64,000 bases of DNA from Ruminococcaceae bacterium UBA1417 (GCA_002305575.1 DBPP01000043.1:11157-75156); one strand, 5' to 3'. Shown: positions 43,887-52,657, numbered from the stretch's first letter. Notes: generated from the sequence alone by a model not told the origin. Numbers and translations are program-made.

Positions 43887-45098
43887 ATGTCTGTTCAGGA
43901 GAAATTTTTGGATTATGTCCGTTTTGACACGCAGTCGAATCCCACTTCCGACACACTGCCTTCCACAGAGAAGCAGAAAACACTCGGCGCGCACCTTGTA
44001 GAGGAAATGAAGCGCATTGGCGTGCAGGATGCCTTCATGGACGCGCACGGTTATGTCTACGGCACCATTCCGGCAAACTGTGAAAAGAAAAACACCATCG
44101 GCTTTATCGCGCACATGGATACTTCCCCCGATTTCAGCGGCAAAGACGTTAAGCCGCGCGTCATTGAGCAATACGACGGCGGCGATATTGTGCTGAATGA
44201 GGCGCTCGGCATCGTTACAACGACGGCGGATTTCCCGGCTATCCAAAAGCGGGCGGGAAAAACGTTGATCGTCACCGACGGCACCACGCTGCTTGGCGCA
44301 GACGATAAAGCGGGTGTCGCGGAAATCATGCAGATGGCTGAGGAGCTCATCCAAAATAACCTGCCGCACGGCACGGTCAAGCTCGCCTTTACGCCGGATG
44401 AGGAAATCGGCAAGGGTCCGGTCGCGTTCGACGTCGCCGGCTTTGGCTGTGATTTTGCCTATACGGTGGATGGCGGCGATCTCGGCGAGTTGGAGTACGA
44501 AAATTTCAACGGCGCTTCGGCGCATGTCGCCGTCAAAGGGCTGAGCGTTCATCCTGGCAGCGCCAAAAACAAAATGATCAATGCGATGCGCGTCGCGATG
44601 GAGTTCGCCGCGCTCCTGCCGGTGCATGAGGTGCCGGAAAACACCGAGGGCTATGAGGGCTTCGCACACCTGGTGGGCATGCAGGGCGAAATCGAAAACG
44701 CCACGCTCGATTACATCATTCGCGACCATGACCGCACGCTTTTCGAAGGACGCAAGGAAAAATTCCGTCTCGCCGCAGAATTCCTCAATCGCAAATACGG
44801 CCGTGACCTTGTCTCCGTCGAAATCCGTGACATGTACTACAACATGAAGGAAAAAATTCTGCCGCACATGGAGATCATCGAGACGGCTAAGGCCGCGATG
44901 CTCCAAAACGGCGTCGAGCCGAAAATCATTCCGATCCGTGGTGGCACGGATGGCGCGCGTCTTTCCTTTATGGGTCTGCCCTGCCCGAACCTGTGCACTG
45001 GCGGCGAAAATGCGCACGGCAAGCACGAATTCGCTGTGGTGGAGGACATGGAAAAGATCGTGGAAATCTTGAAAACCATCGTCGCCCTTGTAGAATGA
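43887..45098 (+). CDS. pepT: peptidase T (tripeptide aminopeptidase, M20)
   Basis: 403 residues. Di-zinc aminopeptidase releasing the N-terminal residue of tripeptides. Metal and catalytic motifs: IGFIAHMDTSPDFSG (His and Asp), LLGADDKAGVAEIM (bridging Asp), AFTPDEEIGKGP (catalytic and ligand Glu), YTVDGGDLGELEYENFN, and the C-terminal TGGENAHGKHEFAVVEDM with His. CAGGAG precedes the ATG. It is followed 17 nt later by a Gfo/Idh/MocA gene. Confidence 0.95.
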   Translation: MSVQEKFLDYVRFDTQSNPTSDTLPSTEKQKTLGAHLVEEMKRIGVQDAFMDAHGYVYGTIPANCEKKNTIGFIAHMDTSPDFSGKDVKPRVIEQYDGGDIVLNEALGIVTTTADFPAIQKRAGKTLIVTDGTTLLGADDKAGVAEIMQMAEELIQNNLPHGTVKLAFTPDEEIGKGPVAFDVAGFGCDFAYTVDGGDLGELEYENFNGASAHVAVKGLSVHPGSAKNKMINAMRVAMEFAALLPVHEVPENTEGYEGFAHLVGMQGEIENATLDYIIRDHDRTLFEGRKEKFRLAAEFLNRKYGRDLVSVEIRDMYYNMKEKILPHMEIIETAKAAMLQNGVEPKIIPIRGGTDGARLSFMGLPCPNLCTGGENAHGKHEFAVVEDMEKIVEILKTIVALVE

Positions 45099-45115
45099 CC
45101 GGAAAGGAGAACACC

Positions 45116-46108
45116 ATGCTGCGATTTGGCACAGTCGGCACAAGCTGGATCACAAACAGTTATATTGAAGGCGCGCTCGACAGCGGGCTCTGGAATCTCA
45201 CCGCCGTCTACTCGCGTACGCGGGAAAAGGGGCTGGAATTCGGTGCAAAATTCGGTGTTGAAACCGTTTTTACCGATCTCTCCAAAATGGCACAGAGCGA
45301 CTGCATCGATGCGGTGTACATCGCAAGCCCGAATAAGCTGCACACGGCACAGGCGCGCGTATTTCTGGAAAATGGCAAACACGTGATCTGCGAAAAGCCG
45401 CTCAGCGCACATGCGGAAGATGTCGCGGCACTGCAAGCGCTTGCCGCGGAACGCGGGCTGATTTATCTGGAAGCGATCATGTATATGCACCTGCCGCAGC
45501 GCAAACTGCTGGAAAACGCGCTTGAGAAGATCGGCCCAATCAGCATGGCCAAAATTGATTTTTGTCAGCGCTCTTCGAAGTACGACGCGTATCTTTCGGG
45601 CCAGTTGCCAAATATCTTTAACCCGGAGCTGGAAACCGGCGCGCTGATGGATCTCGGCGTCTACTGCATCTACCCGGCGCTGCATCTGTTCGGCATGCCG
45701 GAAAAAACGCAGATTATGGCGCAACTGCTCGAATCGAAAGCCGATGGCAGCGGCATTGTGGCGATGCAGTATCCGGACAAGCTCGTCAATCTCGTCTACT
45801 CCAAGGTCGGCCAGGCCGGCGCCAACACCGATTTTCAAGGCCTGCGCGGCACGGTATCCGTCGAATCCATCTCCCGTCTGGCCAACATCGAGATTGTCTA
45901 CAACGACGGGACAAAGGAAGCTGTCTGCGGCGAGGAGCCCAAATACAGACTGATGGGGTATGAAGCCAAAGATTTCTATCGGTATATCACGGAGCCGGAA
46001 GCCTCCGCCACAGAATACGAGACGTGCTGTAAGCTTTCTCACACCGTTTCCGCATATATGGAGCGTTTGCGCCGGGAAGGCGGCATCCGTTTCCCCTCTG
46101 ACCGTTGA
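45116..46108 (+). CDS. Gfo/Idh/MocA-family NAD(P)-dependent oxidoreductase
   Basis: 330 residues from ATG 45116 (GGAAAGGAG upstream). Rossmann domain LRFGTVGTSWITNSYIEGA, the YIASPNKLHTAQA segment and the catalytic-lysine box ICEKPLSAHAED. The C-terminal alpha/beta domain has LMDLGVYCIYPAL, in which Asp-Leu-Gly-x-His/Tyr is a family mark. The sugar or inositol substrate cannot be told. Co-transcribed with pepT. Confidence 0.9.
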   Translation: MLRFGTVGTSWITNSYIEGALDSGLWNLTAVYSRTREKGLEFGAKFGVETVFTDLSKMAQSDCIDAVYIASPNKLHTAQARVFLENGKHVICEKPLSAHAEDVAALQALAAERGLIYLEAIMYMHLPQRKLLENALEKIGPISMAKIDFCQRSSKYDAYLSGQLPNIFNPELETGALMDLGVYCIYPALHLFGMPEKTQIMAQLLESKADGSGIVAMQYPDKLVNLVYSKVGQAGANTDFQGLRGTVSVESISRLANIEIVYNDGTKEAVCGEEPKYRLMGYEAKDFYRYITEPEASATEYETCCKLSHTVSAYMERLRREGGIRFPSDR

Positions 46109-46135
46109 TCCCATCGCACGATCCAACACAAACCA

Positions 46136-46181
46136 CAGCCCCGGGCTACAATCCGCACACAATGCGGACAGCCCGGGGCTG
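46136..46181. terminator. terminator between convergent genes at 46.1 kb
   Basis: CAGCCCCGGGCT / AGCCCGGGGCTG (12-bp stem, 22-nt loop that itself contains CCGCA/TGCGG pairing). Confidence 0.8.
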
Positions 46182-46535
46182 TTCTGTTTCCATAGGCGCA
46201 TTCGAAGAACTCAAACGCCGCCTATGCTGTTTTACCGCAACAATTCTCCAAAGCAGGAGGCTGCCGCGCCTATCTCCGCGTTGGCTGTTCCGCCTCCGCC
46301 CACAGCTCATGCGGCGTACCGCTTTCAAAGCCGGGTCTTGATCCACTTCATTTTTCAGCAATGTGCCGAGCATGCCGCCCTTTTGCACAAAGCGTAAGGT
46401 CTAAGACTTCTTGCAGCACGGGATACGGCGGCTCTGCGCCGGCATACCGCTGGACAATAAAACCGTTCTGCCGGTGAAGAAAGATGGCCTGAACACGCTT
46501 CCTGTAGAATCGCCTGCAAAAACGGCCGCAAAGCG
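46182..46535. other. 354-bp stretch without recognisable genes
   Basis: After the terminator and before the methyltransferase stop. Minus-strand frames contain protein-like pieces (for example LGTLLKNEVDQDPALKAV) broken by stops; possibly a decayed gene. Confidence 0.4.
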
Positions 46536-47180
46536 TTACGCACGGAATTCACCATCCCGGCGCGGCGGAAGGTAAAAAATGCGCGTGGTTGTATCCCGCG
46601 TTTTATCCCGAATCTCCTGCTCGAGTGTAAATCCGGCTTGTTCAAATAAATCGCCATAGACCGGATGGTAATACGCGACCCAGATTTCTCTGTTACGTTC
46701 CATTTGGCTGTCTATCAATTTTCCAATCACCTGCTGGAAGATCGTCTTGCCGAAGGGATTATAAAAGTAAAATACATCGTAATCGGCATACCGCGCAAAG
46801 TCTGTGGCGTTCGCATAGATGCAGTCAACTTTCATGTTCAGCCTGTCCATGTTTTTCCGTGCAATCTCGAGCAGATGCCTATCCAGATCCAGGCCGGCCA
46901 CACTTTTGTAGCCCGCTTCCACCGCGCATTTCAGACACATGCCCTTTCCGCACCCCACATCGAGGAAGGCGCTTTTCTGAGGAATCGCCGGGATGCGCTG
47001 TAACACGCGTTTCATATCGCCAGAATCCGTCATACTATATCCATGAAACTCTTCCACGTTTCTTTGCAGCTCGCCGACATAAACCATGCTGAAATCAAGT
47101 CCACGGATTCTCTCGTAGATGGAATTGGCCAGAAACTTGATCCATCTTTTCGATCTCACCTTAAAATCGTAGTTTCTCAT
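46536..47180 (-). CDS. class I SAM-dependent methyltransferase
   Basis: 214 residues. Motif I is SAFLDVGCGKGMCL at about residue 72, motif II region AGLDLDRHLLEIARKN, and motif IV region DVFYFYNPFG. An N-terminal extension of about 65 residues rich in Arg/Lys/Tyr precedes the Rossmann fold. GGAG lies 8 nt before the ATG. Substrate unknown. Third gene of the cupin-AKR-methyltransferase operon (37-nt gap). Confidence 0.83.
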   Translation of the reverse strand: MRNYDFKVRSKRWIKFLANSIYERIRGLDFSMVYVGELQRNVEEFHGYSMTDSGDMKRVLQRIPAIPQKSAFLDVGCGKGMCLKCAVEAGYKSVAGLDLDRHLLEIARKNMDRLNMKVDCIYANATDFARYADYDVFYFYNPFGKTIFQQVIGKLIDSQMERNREIWVAYYHPVYGDLFEQAGFTLEQEIRDKTRDTTTRIFYLPPRRDGEFRA

Positions 47181-47217
47181 CCTTTACACTCCGATCTTGT
47201 TGCTGCAACAACTGAAT

Positions 47218-48273
47218 TTATCCTTTGCTCTTGGCTTCAATCTTCTGATTTCCCGTAGACCAGACATGGGCTTCTTTTGCGGCTTCCGGGGTATTCTGCG
47301 CCATGACCCCCACCAGATTGTGGGGCACATACGCTTCCTCCAAATATAAACATTCTTCCGGCGTCAAAGTCAGTGCCGTGGCCTGGGCCGCGCCCTCCAC
47401 ATGGTGGCGCTTTGTTGCACCCACGACCGGGGCGGTCACTTTCTTGAGCAGCCATGCCAGAGCAACCTCCGTCATCGTCACACCGCGCTTTTCCGCCAAT
47501 TCCGCCACACGATCGATGATCGCCGCATCCTGCTTTGCTGTGGCGTCATATTTGAATTTGGCGTAGCTGTCTTCCTCCAGACGTTTGGAAGTTTCACCGC
47601 GGTGCTTCGAGAGTCGTCCGCCCGCCAGGGCACTGTAGGGGGTCATGGCAATGTTGTCCTCGGCACACAGCTTCACCATCTCCCGTTCCTCCTCCCGGAA
47701 GATCAGGTTGTAATGGCCTTGAATGGAAACAAATTTGGCAAAGCCCTCTTTTTCAGCCAGCGCATTGGCCTTAGCCAACTGGTAGGCAAAACAGTTCGAG
47801 ATGCCGATATACCGCGCTTTGCCGGCCTTTACAATCCGATTCAGGCCATCCATGATGTCATAAAGAGGCGTTTGATGATCCCACATATGATAGATATAGA
47901 GATCCACATAATCGAGTCCCAGATTTTTCAGGCTTGTGTCAATCATCTGCTCGATGTGCTGCTGGCCCGAGATCCCGTTTTGAATTTCCGCCTGCGTGCG
48001 GGGAAGGAACTTGGTAGCCACCACAACCTCGTCCCGCTTGGCAAAATCCCGCAAGGCGCGGCCCAGATACCGTTCGCTCGTACCGCTTTGGTATCCAATA
48101 GCCGTATCAAAAAAGTTGATGCCCAACTCCAAGCCGTGTTTGATGATCTCTCTAGAATGCTCCTCATCCAGGGTCCAGCTATGCTGGCCGTTTTGGGCGT
48201 CGCCAAAGCCCATGCATCCCATACAGATGCGGGAAACCATCAGTTCCGAATTACCTAATTTTGCATATTGCAT
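47218..48273 (-). CDS. aldo/keto reductase
   Basis: 351 residues. The catalytic tetrad is visible: Asp and Tyr in NFFDTAIGYQSGTSERYLG, Lys in VVATKFLP and His in LYIYHMWDH. The C-terminal NADP-binding loop includes VGATKRHHVEGA. It reduces carbonyl substrates with NADPH; the specificity is unknown. It lies 12 nt after the cupin gene. Confidence 0.92.
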   Translation of the reverse strand: MQYAKLGNSELMVSRICMGCMGFGDAQNGQHSWTLDEEHSREIIKHGLELGINFFDTAIGYQSGTSERYLGRALRDFAKRDEVVVATKFLPRTQAEIQNGISGQQHIEQMIDTSLKNLGLDYVDLYIYHMWDHQTPLYDIMDGLNRIVKAGKARYIGISNCFAYQLAKANALAEKEGFAKFVSIQGHYNLIFREEEREMVKLCAEDNIAMTPYSALAGGRLSKHRGETSKRLEEDSYAKFKYDATAKQDAAIIDRVAELAEKRGVTMTEVALAWLLKKVTAPVVGATKRHHVEGAAQATALTLTPEECLYLEEAYVPHNLVGVMAQNTPEAAKEAHVWSTGNQKIEAKSKG

Positions 48274-48285
48274 GATGCTCCCTCC

Positions 48286-48723
48286 TTACTCCAAATTTTC
48301 ATAGACCGCATCGCTGACTGCTTCCAGCCATTCATTGGAAGTATCTTCCCCCGGCACTTCCACTGCGATATGCGAAAACCAACTGTCTTTCTTGGCACCA
48401 TGCCAGTGCTTGACATTGGCCCGTATGGTGACGACGGTACCGGGAATCAGGCGGATCGCCTCTTTGCCTTCTTCCTGATACCAGCCCTCGCCAGCCGTGC
48501 AGATCAGCAGCTGACCGCCGCCGGATTTCGCCTTATGAATATGCCAGTTATTGCGGCAGCCCGGCTCAAAGGTGACGTTGGCCAGGAATACCGGACACTG
48601 GCCGGGAACGGTCAGGGGATTCAGGTAGGAATTCCCCACGAAATACTGGGCATAGGCCGTGTTCTCCTTTCCCAGACCGAATACATTTTCCTTGTCAAAA
48701 ACTTCTTTTTCCATGGTTTTCAT
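48286..48723 (-). CDS. cupin-domain protein
   Basis: 145 residues from ATG 48723 (AAGGAGG upstream). Metal-binding cupin motif 1 is in CRNNWHIHKAKSGGGQLLI and motif 2 in VKHWHGAKKDSWFSH, giving three or four His. This type is often encoded with aldo/keto reductases and carboxymuconolactone decarboxylase-like proteins in Clostridia. First confident gene of the operon leading to AKR and methyltransferase. Confidence 0.85.
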   Translation of the reverse strand: MKTMEKEVFDKENVFGLGKENTAYAQYFVGNSYLNPLTVPGQCPVFLANVTFEPGCRNNWHIHKAKSGGGQLLICTAGEGWYQEEGKEAIRLIPGTVVTIRANVKHWHGAKKDSWFSHIAVEVPGEDTSNEWLEAVSDAVYENLE

Positions 48724-48980
48724 TGTAAATCCTCCTTATCTAATGAAATACCATTGTCCTCTACATCCGGGCGAACGTCCGGAATCTCTGCCCCACACGT
48801 CTCGCAGACGCTGCAATTTGCAAATCGCCCTGTGTTTCTGCCGACTGCACGGGAAAAGCCGCAACAGGATCCGCCGGTCAAAACGGCCGGTACGCCTGAG
48901 ATGCTCCTGGTTTCTGCGGTCGTTGCCGGCTCAGTTTCCCGATTCACGCCGGTTTGCGGCTGTCCGGGACTATCCGGCAA
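48720..48980 (-). CDS. possible short Cys-rich protein or 3' remnant of a lost gene
   Basis: An 86-codon frame with only a TTG start. It ends with the segment FANCSVCETCGAEIPD and a stop overlapping the cupin ATG (ATGA). The overlap suggests translational coupling, but the N-terminal half is low in recognisable structure and no family is evident. It may be the tail of a decayed gene. Confidence 0.25.
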   Translation of the reverse strand: MPDSPGQPQTGVNRETEPATTAETRSISGVPAVLTGGSCCGFSRAVGRNTGRFANCSVCETCGAEIPDVRPDVEDNGISLDKEDLQ

Positions 48981-49167
48981 ACTTGGTTCCGATACGGACG
49001 TTTGTGCACCGGCAAATGGTTTCGCGCCCTGCGTGTTTGGGAAACACTGCCAGATGGACCTAAAAATAGGACGGTGAATACCGCTGCAAGTTTTTTCTGA
49101 AATTGCAGCTGTTTTTCAGCTTTCCAAGCGTTTTTAACGGCAAATCCTGTCGTCCGATCTTGCTTTT

Positions 49168-49196
49168 ATTATAGAATTGCTTTTGTAAAATGTCTA
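49168..49196 (-). promoter_or_regulatory. promoter upstream of the cupin-AKR-methyltransferase operon
   Basis: Minus-strand TAGACA (49191-49196), 17-bp spacer, TATAAT (49168-49173). The leader to the cupin gene would be about 440 nt and would include the short frame at 48720-48980. Confidence 0.65.
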
Positions 49197-49430
49197 ATAC
49201 TTATGATTTATACTTTACCATGCGTATGAGGTATGGATATCTTTGCACTTCACCCTTGTTTTCGGCAGCAAATTGGCGTCAAGCCGGTGAGCGGTAACGC
49301 CAAAAAAAGCCCTCTTATTGCATCTATATGCGCGATCTACGCTGTATCGCTGCGCACAACCGCCACGGCAATTTCTTTTCCTTCGCGCTTTGGATCAACA
49401 CATTCTCTGAAAGAACGCAATTCTACATAC

Positions 49431-49453
49431 AAAAAAGGCCGCCTGTGGCAGCC
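49431..49453 (-). terminator. intrinsic terminator after the DUF2828 gene
   Basis: Minus-strand GGCTGCC-ACA-GGCGGCC followed by TTTTTTG; it closes the RNA-RtcB-DUF2828 unit. Confidence 0.75.
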
Positions 49454-49521
49454 CATTTTTAGTACGCAACGGTATCGCATAGAAGCGCCTTCGATGCAAA
49501 AGAATTCGTTTTCAGATTGTG

Positions 49522-50991
49522 TTATGCTGAAATCTTGTCGTAGCGTCCAGATTCCAGCACCTGCAACATGACGGCATATGGGGAAATTTCACCATCGGCC
49601 ACCATAGAAAAGATTTTTGGCGTGCAGCCGGAAACCAGCGCTACGCCCTGCTCATTTTCCGTGACAGGTTGATTGCGGTGTCGGCTTGCGACATTCCAGA
49701 AAACAACCCGAGGCAGCGAATAGCCATGCACCGCAAACCGCCGCTTCGCATTTTCGAAATTGGTCAGATCCGCGTTGCGCACGCAATTGTTGAATTCCAT
49801 ATCGGAAATGATATACAGGGTCTCGGGCAATTCTGTCTGGGGAACCCGATTGTGGACGGCAGCATCCAGAATCAAATCGAACACCGCTTCCAGATTTGTG
49901 TCTGCAATTTCGCAGAATGAACACAGATACGCCAATCGATCGACAAACGTTTCCCCCTTTATTTCAATAAGTTGCGGTCGAGATGAGAACTCGATGAAAT
50001 GGTTGTGGAAAACCCCAGTATTTCGCTCTCCAAAATACAGTCCCAGCGAAAGCGCAACTGCCGCAGGCAAACCACCATCGTAACCGTACATCGACCCGGA
50101 AGTATCCACCACCGCCAAAGCATTTTTGCCGCCGCCGTAATCCGGCAACGCATTCCACGATGCATTCAACGCCGCTTTCTCTCCGTCGCCCAGGTCGGAT
50201 ATAGAGCCCCATCCACCCGCCTTCAGGGCGGAACGTACGATTTCATAAGGCGCAAGGGCATCGGCATGCAGATGCTTTTCCCCGTTGGCAACCTCCTGCA
50301 GAAAAGCGCTGTATCGCTTCCAATCGTTCCGCTGGAAGGCTTTCCGATATTTGAACATGGCTTTAGAAGGCTGTTTGGCGTAATCAAAGGTGTACGCCCG
50401 CTCACGAAGATTGTTCTCGATGATGCGGATCTTTTTCCGCAGGGTCGACAGAGTTTTCCGGTACTGCTGATCGGACATGCCCAGCGAACGGGCGACGCGC
50501 CTAGCCAAACGCACGGTCTTCGGATTCGAGGCGTTGACAGACGGAAGCCACTTGGCCAGCAAAGACACGTCGGCGCCGGCGGCTAAATCCGCGCGGAGCT
50601 GTGTGCGGATGACCGCAAGCGCATCCTTTTCGCAGGCCGTTCCCATCAGGGCAAGCAGGTCATCAAAACGGCCGTACGCCGGGATCCACGCGATATTTTT
50701 ACGGAGCGCTTCCGGTTTGCTGTTGGCCAAAAAATGGATGAGCACGCGGAACACCCGGCGCTCTCCCAGCCCACCGCGGACATCGCGTCCGAAAAACAGG
50801 ATCTTCATGGCAACGTCTGCATCCTCTGCAAAGGCGCGGGTGAAGCGGGCAATCATCTCCCGTTCATCCGCCGCGCGCATTGCGCCAATCGTCGCGAACA
50901 GATCCAGACACGCCGACAACGTGGATCGATATGTAATCGCGCCATTTTCTGTAAAGGTCTTATTGGCCTCTCGTTCCAATGCATTCAACAT
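49522..50991 (-). CDS. DUF2828 / TROVE-like Ro60-type protein with vWA domain
   Basis: 489 residues from ATG 50991 (GGAGG 7 nt upstream). The N-terminal two thirds is a helical-repeat region with FFGRDVRGGLGERRVFRVL and KNIAWIPAYGRFDDLL, characteristic of DUF2828/TROVE-like proteins. The C-terminal third is a von Willebrand A domain with the MIDAS box VVDTSGSMYG (about residue 290) and YIISDMEFNN. Ro60/Rsr proteins form a ring that holds structured or misfolded RNAs and Y RNAs. It lies 37 nt after rtcB and downstream of a tRNA-like RNA, the gene company expected for bacterial Ro proteins. Confidence 0.85.
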   Translation of the reverse strand: MLNALEREANKTFTENGAITYRSTLSACLDLFATIGAMRAADEREMIARFTRAFAEDADVAMKILFFGRDVRGGLGERRVFRVLIHFLANSKPEALRKNIAWIPAYGRFDDLLALMGTACEKDALAVIRTQLRADLAAGADVSLLAKWLPSVNASNPKTVRLARRVARSLGMSDQQYRKTLSTLRKKIRIIENNLRERAYTFDYAKQPSKAMFKYRKAFQRNDWKRYSAFLQEVANGEKHLHADALAPYEIVRSALKAGGWGSISDLGDGEKAALNASWNALPDYGGGKNALAVVDTSGSMYGYDGGLPAAVALSLGLYFGERNTGVFHNHFIEFSSRPQLIEIKGETFVDRLAYLCSFCEIADTNLEAVFDLILDAAVHNRVPQTELPETLYIISDMEFNNCVRNADLTNFENAKRRFAVHGYSLPRVVFWNVASRHRNQPVTENEQGVALVSGCTPKIFSMVADGEISPYAVMLQVLESGRYDKISA

Positions 50992-51028
50992 GGCAATGCC
51001 TCCATTCAAAACGGCGCAGAATGCCTGT

Positions 51029-52237
51029 TTATCCCGACGCCTTAAAATTGTAGATCGGCTTCAATACTTCGATGATTTCCACGGTGTCGCCGATAACCCC
51101 CAAAATGTCGTCCAGCGACTTATACGCCATGGGCGCTTCGTCCAGCGTAGACGTGTTCACAGAGGTGGTGTAAATTCCCTTCATGGACTGCCTGTAATCT
51201 TCCAGATTCAGAATTTCTTTTGCCCTGGAGCGGGACAGCAATCTTCCCGCCCCGTGCGGCGCGGAGTAATTCCATTCCGGATTTCCTTTCCCTCTCGCCA
51301 ACACACTGCCGTCGCGCATATTGATGGGGATTAAAACCAGTTCATCCTTGTGCGCAGCAATGGCGCCCTTTCGCAGAATTCTGTCCCGGGTATCCATATA
51401 ATTGTGGACGGTATGGAAGGCCGAGACGGCGGTCATTCCGGTGCGTTGCAGAATGATCTCCGCCATCTTTTCGCGGTTGCGCTTTGCAAATTGCTGGCAG
51501 ATTTCCACATCATGCAGATAGTCTTCCAGATAGGGGCCATACAGGTGGCAGAGATCCGCTGGGATGGTGGGCTCCTTGGGGATGATTGTTCGCTCCAACG
51601 CCTTCAGAACATTCTGGATTTCAGCTCTGCGCCCCTGCTCTTTATACGCGCGGATGATCGCTTCTCTTTTTTCAAAATAGTCCGCTTTCCCGGCATGGAG
51701 ATCCACCGCCAGATTTTGATAGAGTTCAGCAACCTGCTTGCCCAAGTTGCGGCTGCCGGAATGAATCACCAGGTATTTTGTTCCATCGGCCGCCGCATCG
51801 ATCTCCATGAAGTGATTGCCTCCCCCCAGCGTGCCAAGGCTGCGCTCCAAGCGTCTGGTCTGCTGCAAGCTTCGGTAGCAACGCAAGCCGGTCAAATCGA
51901 AGCGCTCCATACGGCCTTCCCAAACATCTCTGCCGCTCGGGATATAATGGGCGGCTTCATCCACCTTGACAAAGTCGATCTCCGAATTGCCCAGCTCGAC
52001 CGTATACATGCCGCATCCAATGTCAACCCCGATAAGATTCGGAACCACTTGATCTGAAAATGTCATGGTTGTGCCAATGGTGCAACCCTTGCCGGCATGG
52101 ACGTCCGGCATAATCCGAATTCTTTCGTTGGCCGTAAAGTCATAATCGCACATTCTGCGAATCTGATCGATGGATTCGTCCTCAACAACAGAAGCATAGC
52201 AAATTGCGGTATTGACTTTCCCTTTGATTTCGATCAT
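51029..52237 (-). CDS. rtcB: RtcB family RNA-splicing/repair ligase
   Basis: 402 residues. Joins 2',3'-cyclic phosphate or 3'-phosphate ends to 5'-OH using GTP and Mn. Mn ligands are in IMPDVHAGKGCTIGT (Asp, Cys), LGGGNHFMEI (His) and LVIHSGSRNLG (His). The guanylylated His is in SAPHGAGRLLSR near residue 330. The protein is shorter than E. coli RtcB (408) by only a few residues. AAAGGAG precedes the ATG. It is preceded by a tRNA-like RNA and followed by the DUF2828/Ro-like gene. Confidence 0.95.
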   Translation of the reverse strand: MIEIKGKVNTAICYASVVEDESIDQIRRMCDYDFTANERIRIMPDVHAGKGCTIGTTMTFSDQVVPNLIGVDIGCGMYTVELGNSEIDFVKVDEAAHYIPSGRDVWEGRMERFDLTGLRCYRSLQQTRRLERSLGTLGGGNHFMEIDAAADGTKYLVIHSGSRNLGKQVAELYQNLAVDLHAGKADYFEKREAIIRAYKEQGRRAEIQNVLKALERTIIPKEPTIPADLCHLYGPYLEDYLHDVEICQQFAKRNREKMAEIILQRTGMTAVSAFHTVHNYMDTRDRILRKGAIAAHKDELVLIPINMRDGSVLARGKGNPEWNYSAPHGAGRLLSRSRAKEILNLEDYRQSMKGIYTTSVNTSTLDEAPMAYKSLDDILGVIGDTVEIIEVLKPIYNFKASG

Positions 52238-52449
52238 GATGCTGCTCCTTTCGTTTTTTTGAAGGCGTCTCCGGGATCTGGACGTGCGGGAAAAGGGAAG
52301 CCGCCCCCCCTGCCGTTTTATCCCGGCCGACGCCTTGCATACAAGACGCCTTGGGCCTTATTGCAGAACCTCTCATTCTAATCGTCCTCGACCCGAAAAC
52401 CAAGCGGCGATCCCAAATCCATACGTGCTGTACGCGTCTTTGATTCCAG
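52238..52449 (-). other. spacer between tRNA-like RNA and rtcB
   Basis: 212 nt, very GC-rich with repeated AAGGCGTC (two copies, near 52328 and 52343) able to pair with GACGCCTT at 52261-52270. No terminator with a T tract on the minus strand, so transcription can pass from the RNA into rtcB. Confidence 0.4.
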
Positions 52450-52545
52450 CAAGGCACCTTTAGAACGGGATTCGAACCCGCGTAGGAGACGTATAACGCC
52501 TCAGCCAATAACCATTTCGCATTCTCATTGCTGTTGGTGCCTTTG
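52450..52545 (-). ncRNA. tRNA-like small RNA, candidate bacterial Y RNA (YrlA-like)
   Basis: Read on the minus strand. A D arm occupies 52504-52520 (GC-G-AA / TT-G-GC with loop ATGGTTA containing GG). One nucleotide follows. An anticodon-like arm at 52486-52502 has a 5-bp stem GAGGC/GTCTC and a 7-nt loop GTTATAC. A 4-nt variable region follows, then a T arm at 52465-52481 (GCGGG/CCCGT, loop TTCGAAT). Arm lengths are exactly those of a tRNA. A normal acceptor stem is absent. Only AGA/TCT pairs next to the elbow; after an internal loop of 10/3 nt the ends close in AAGGCACC/GGTGCCTT. No CCA. Tertiary-contact bases (D-loop GG, T-loop TTC) are kept. Bacterial Y RNAs next to Ro genes are known to carry such tRNA mimics. 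Confidence 0.75.
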
Positions 52546-52587
52546 TCGCAGGTGCACAACCGGTTCCTTCTCGCGCCCTGCAAGCCT

Positions 52588-52616
52588 ATTATAAATTCTA
52601 AGATGGTTCTTTTCAC
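52588..52616 (-). promoter_or_regulatory. promoter of the RNA-rtcB-DUF2828 unit, weak -35
   Basis: Minus-strand TATAAT (52588-52593) with GTGAAA (52611-52616) 17 bp upstream. The consensus -10 and poor -35 fit a promoter needing an activator, possibly one of the WYL proteins. Start predicted near 52581. Confidence 0.55.
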
Positions 52617-52617
52617 G

Positions 52618-52657
52618 GAAAAAAAGCTGCGAACTCACCGGAGTCCACAGCTTTTTT
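52618..52657 (-). terminator. intrinsic terminator at the 3' end of the second WYL gene
   Basis: Minus-strand stem AAAAAAGCTG-GGACTC / GAGTTC-CAGCTTTTTTT (one mismatch, 4-nt loop CGGT) with a T7 tract. It overlaps the last codons of the WYL gene and separates the two transcription units. Confidence 0.85.

Larger units (their letters stand above)
48981..49521. other. 540-bp intergenic region with promoter and terminator
   Basis: Contains the leftward promoter at 49168-49196 and the terminator at 49431-49453. I see no coding sequence in it. Confidence 0.5.

Noticed and set aside
43851..46201. Long minus-strand frames of 430 and 454 codons
   Set aside because: Antisense to pepT and the Gfo/Idh/MocA gene, which carry complete active-site motifs.
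52450..52545. An ordinary tRNA gene
   Set aside because: D, anticodon and T arms fit, but the seven bases on each side of the body do not form an acceptor stem and there is no CCA; the outer helix is offset by an internal loop.
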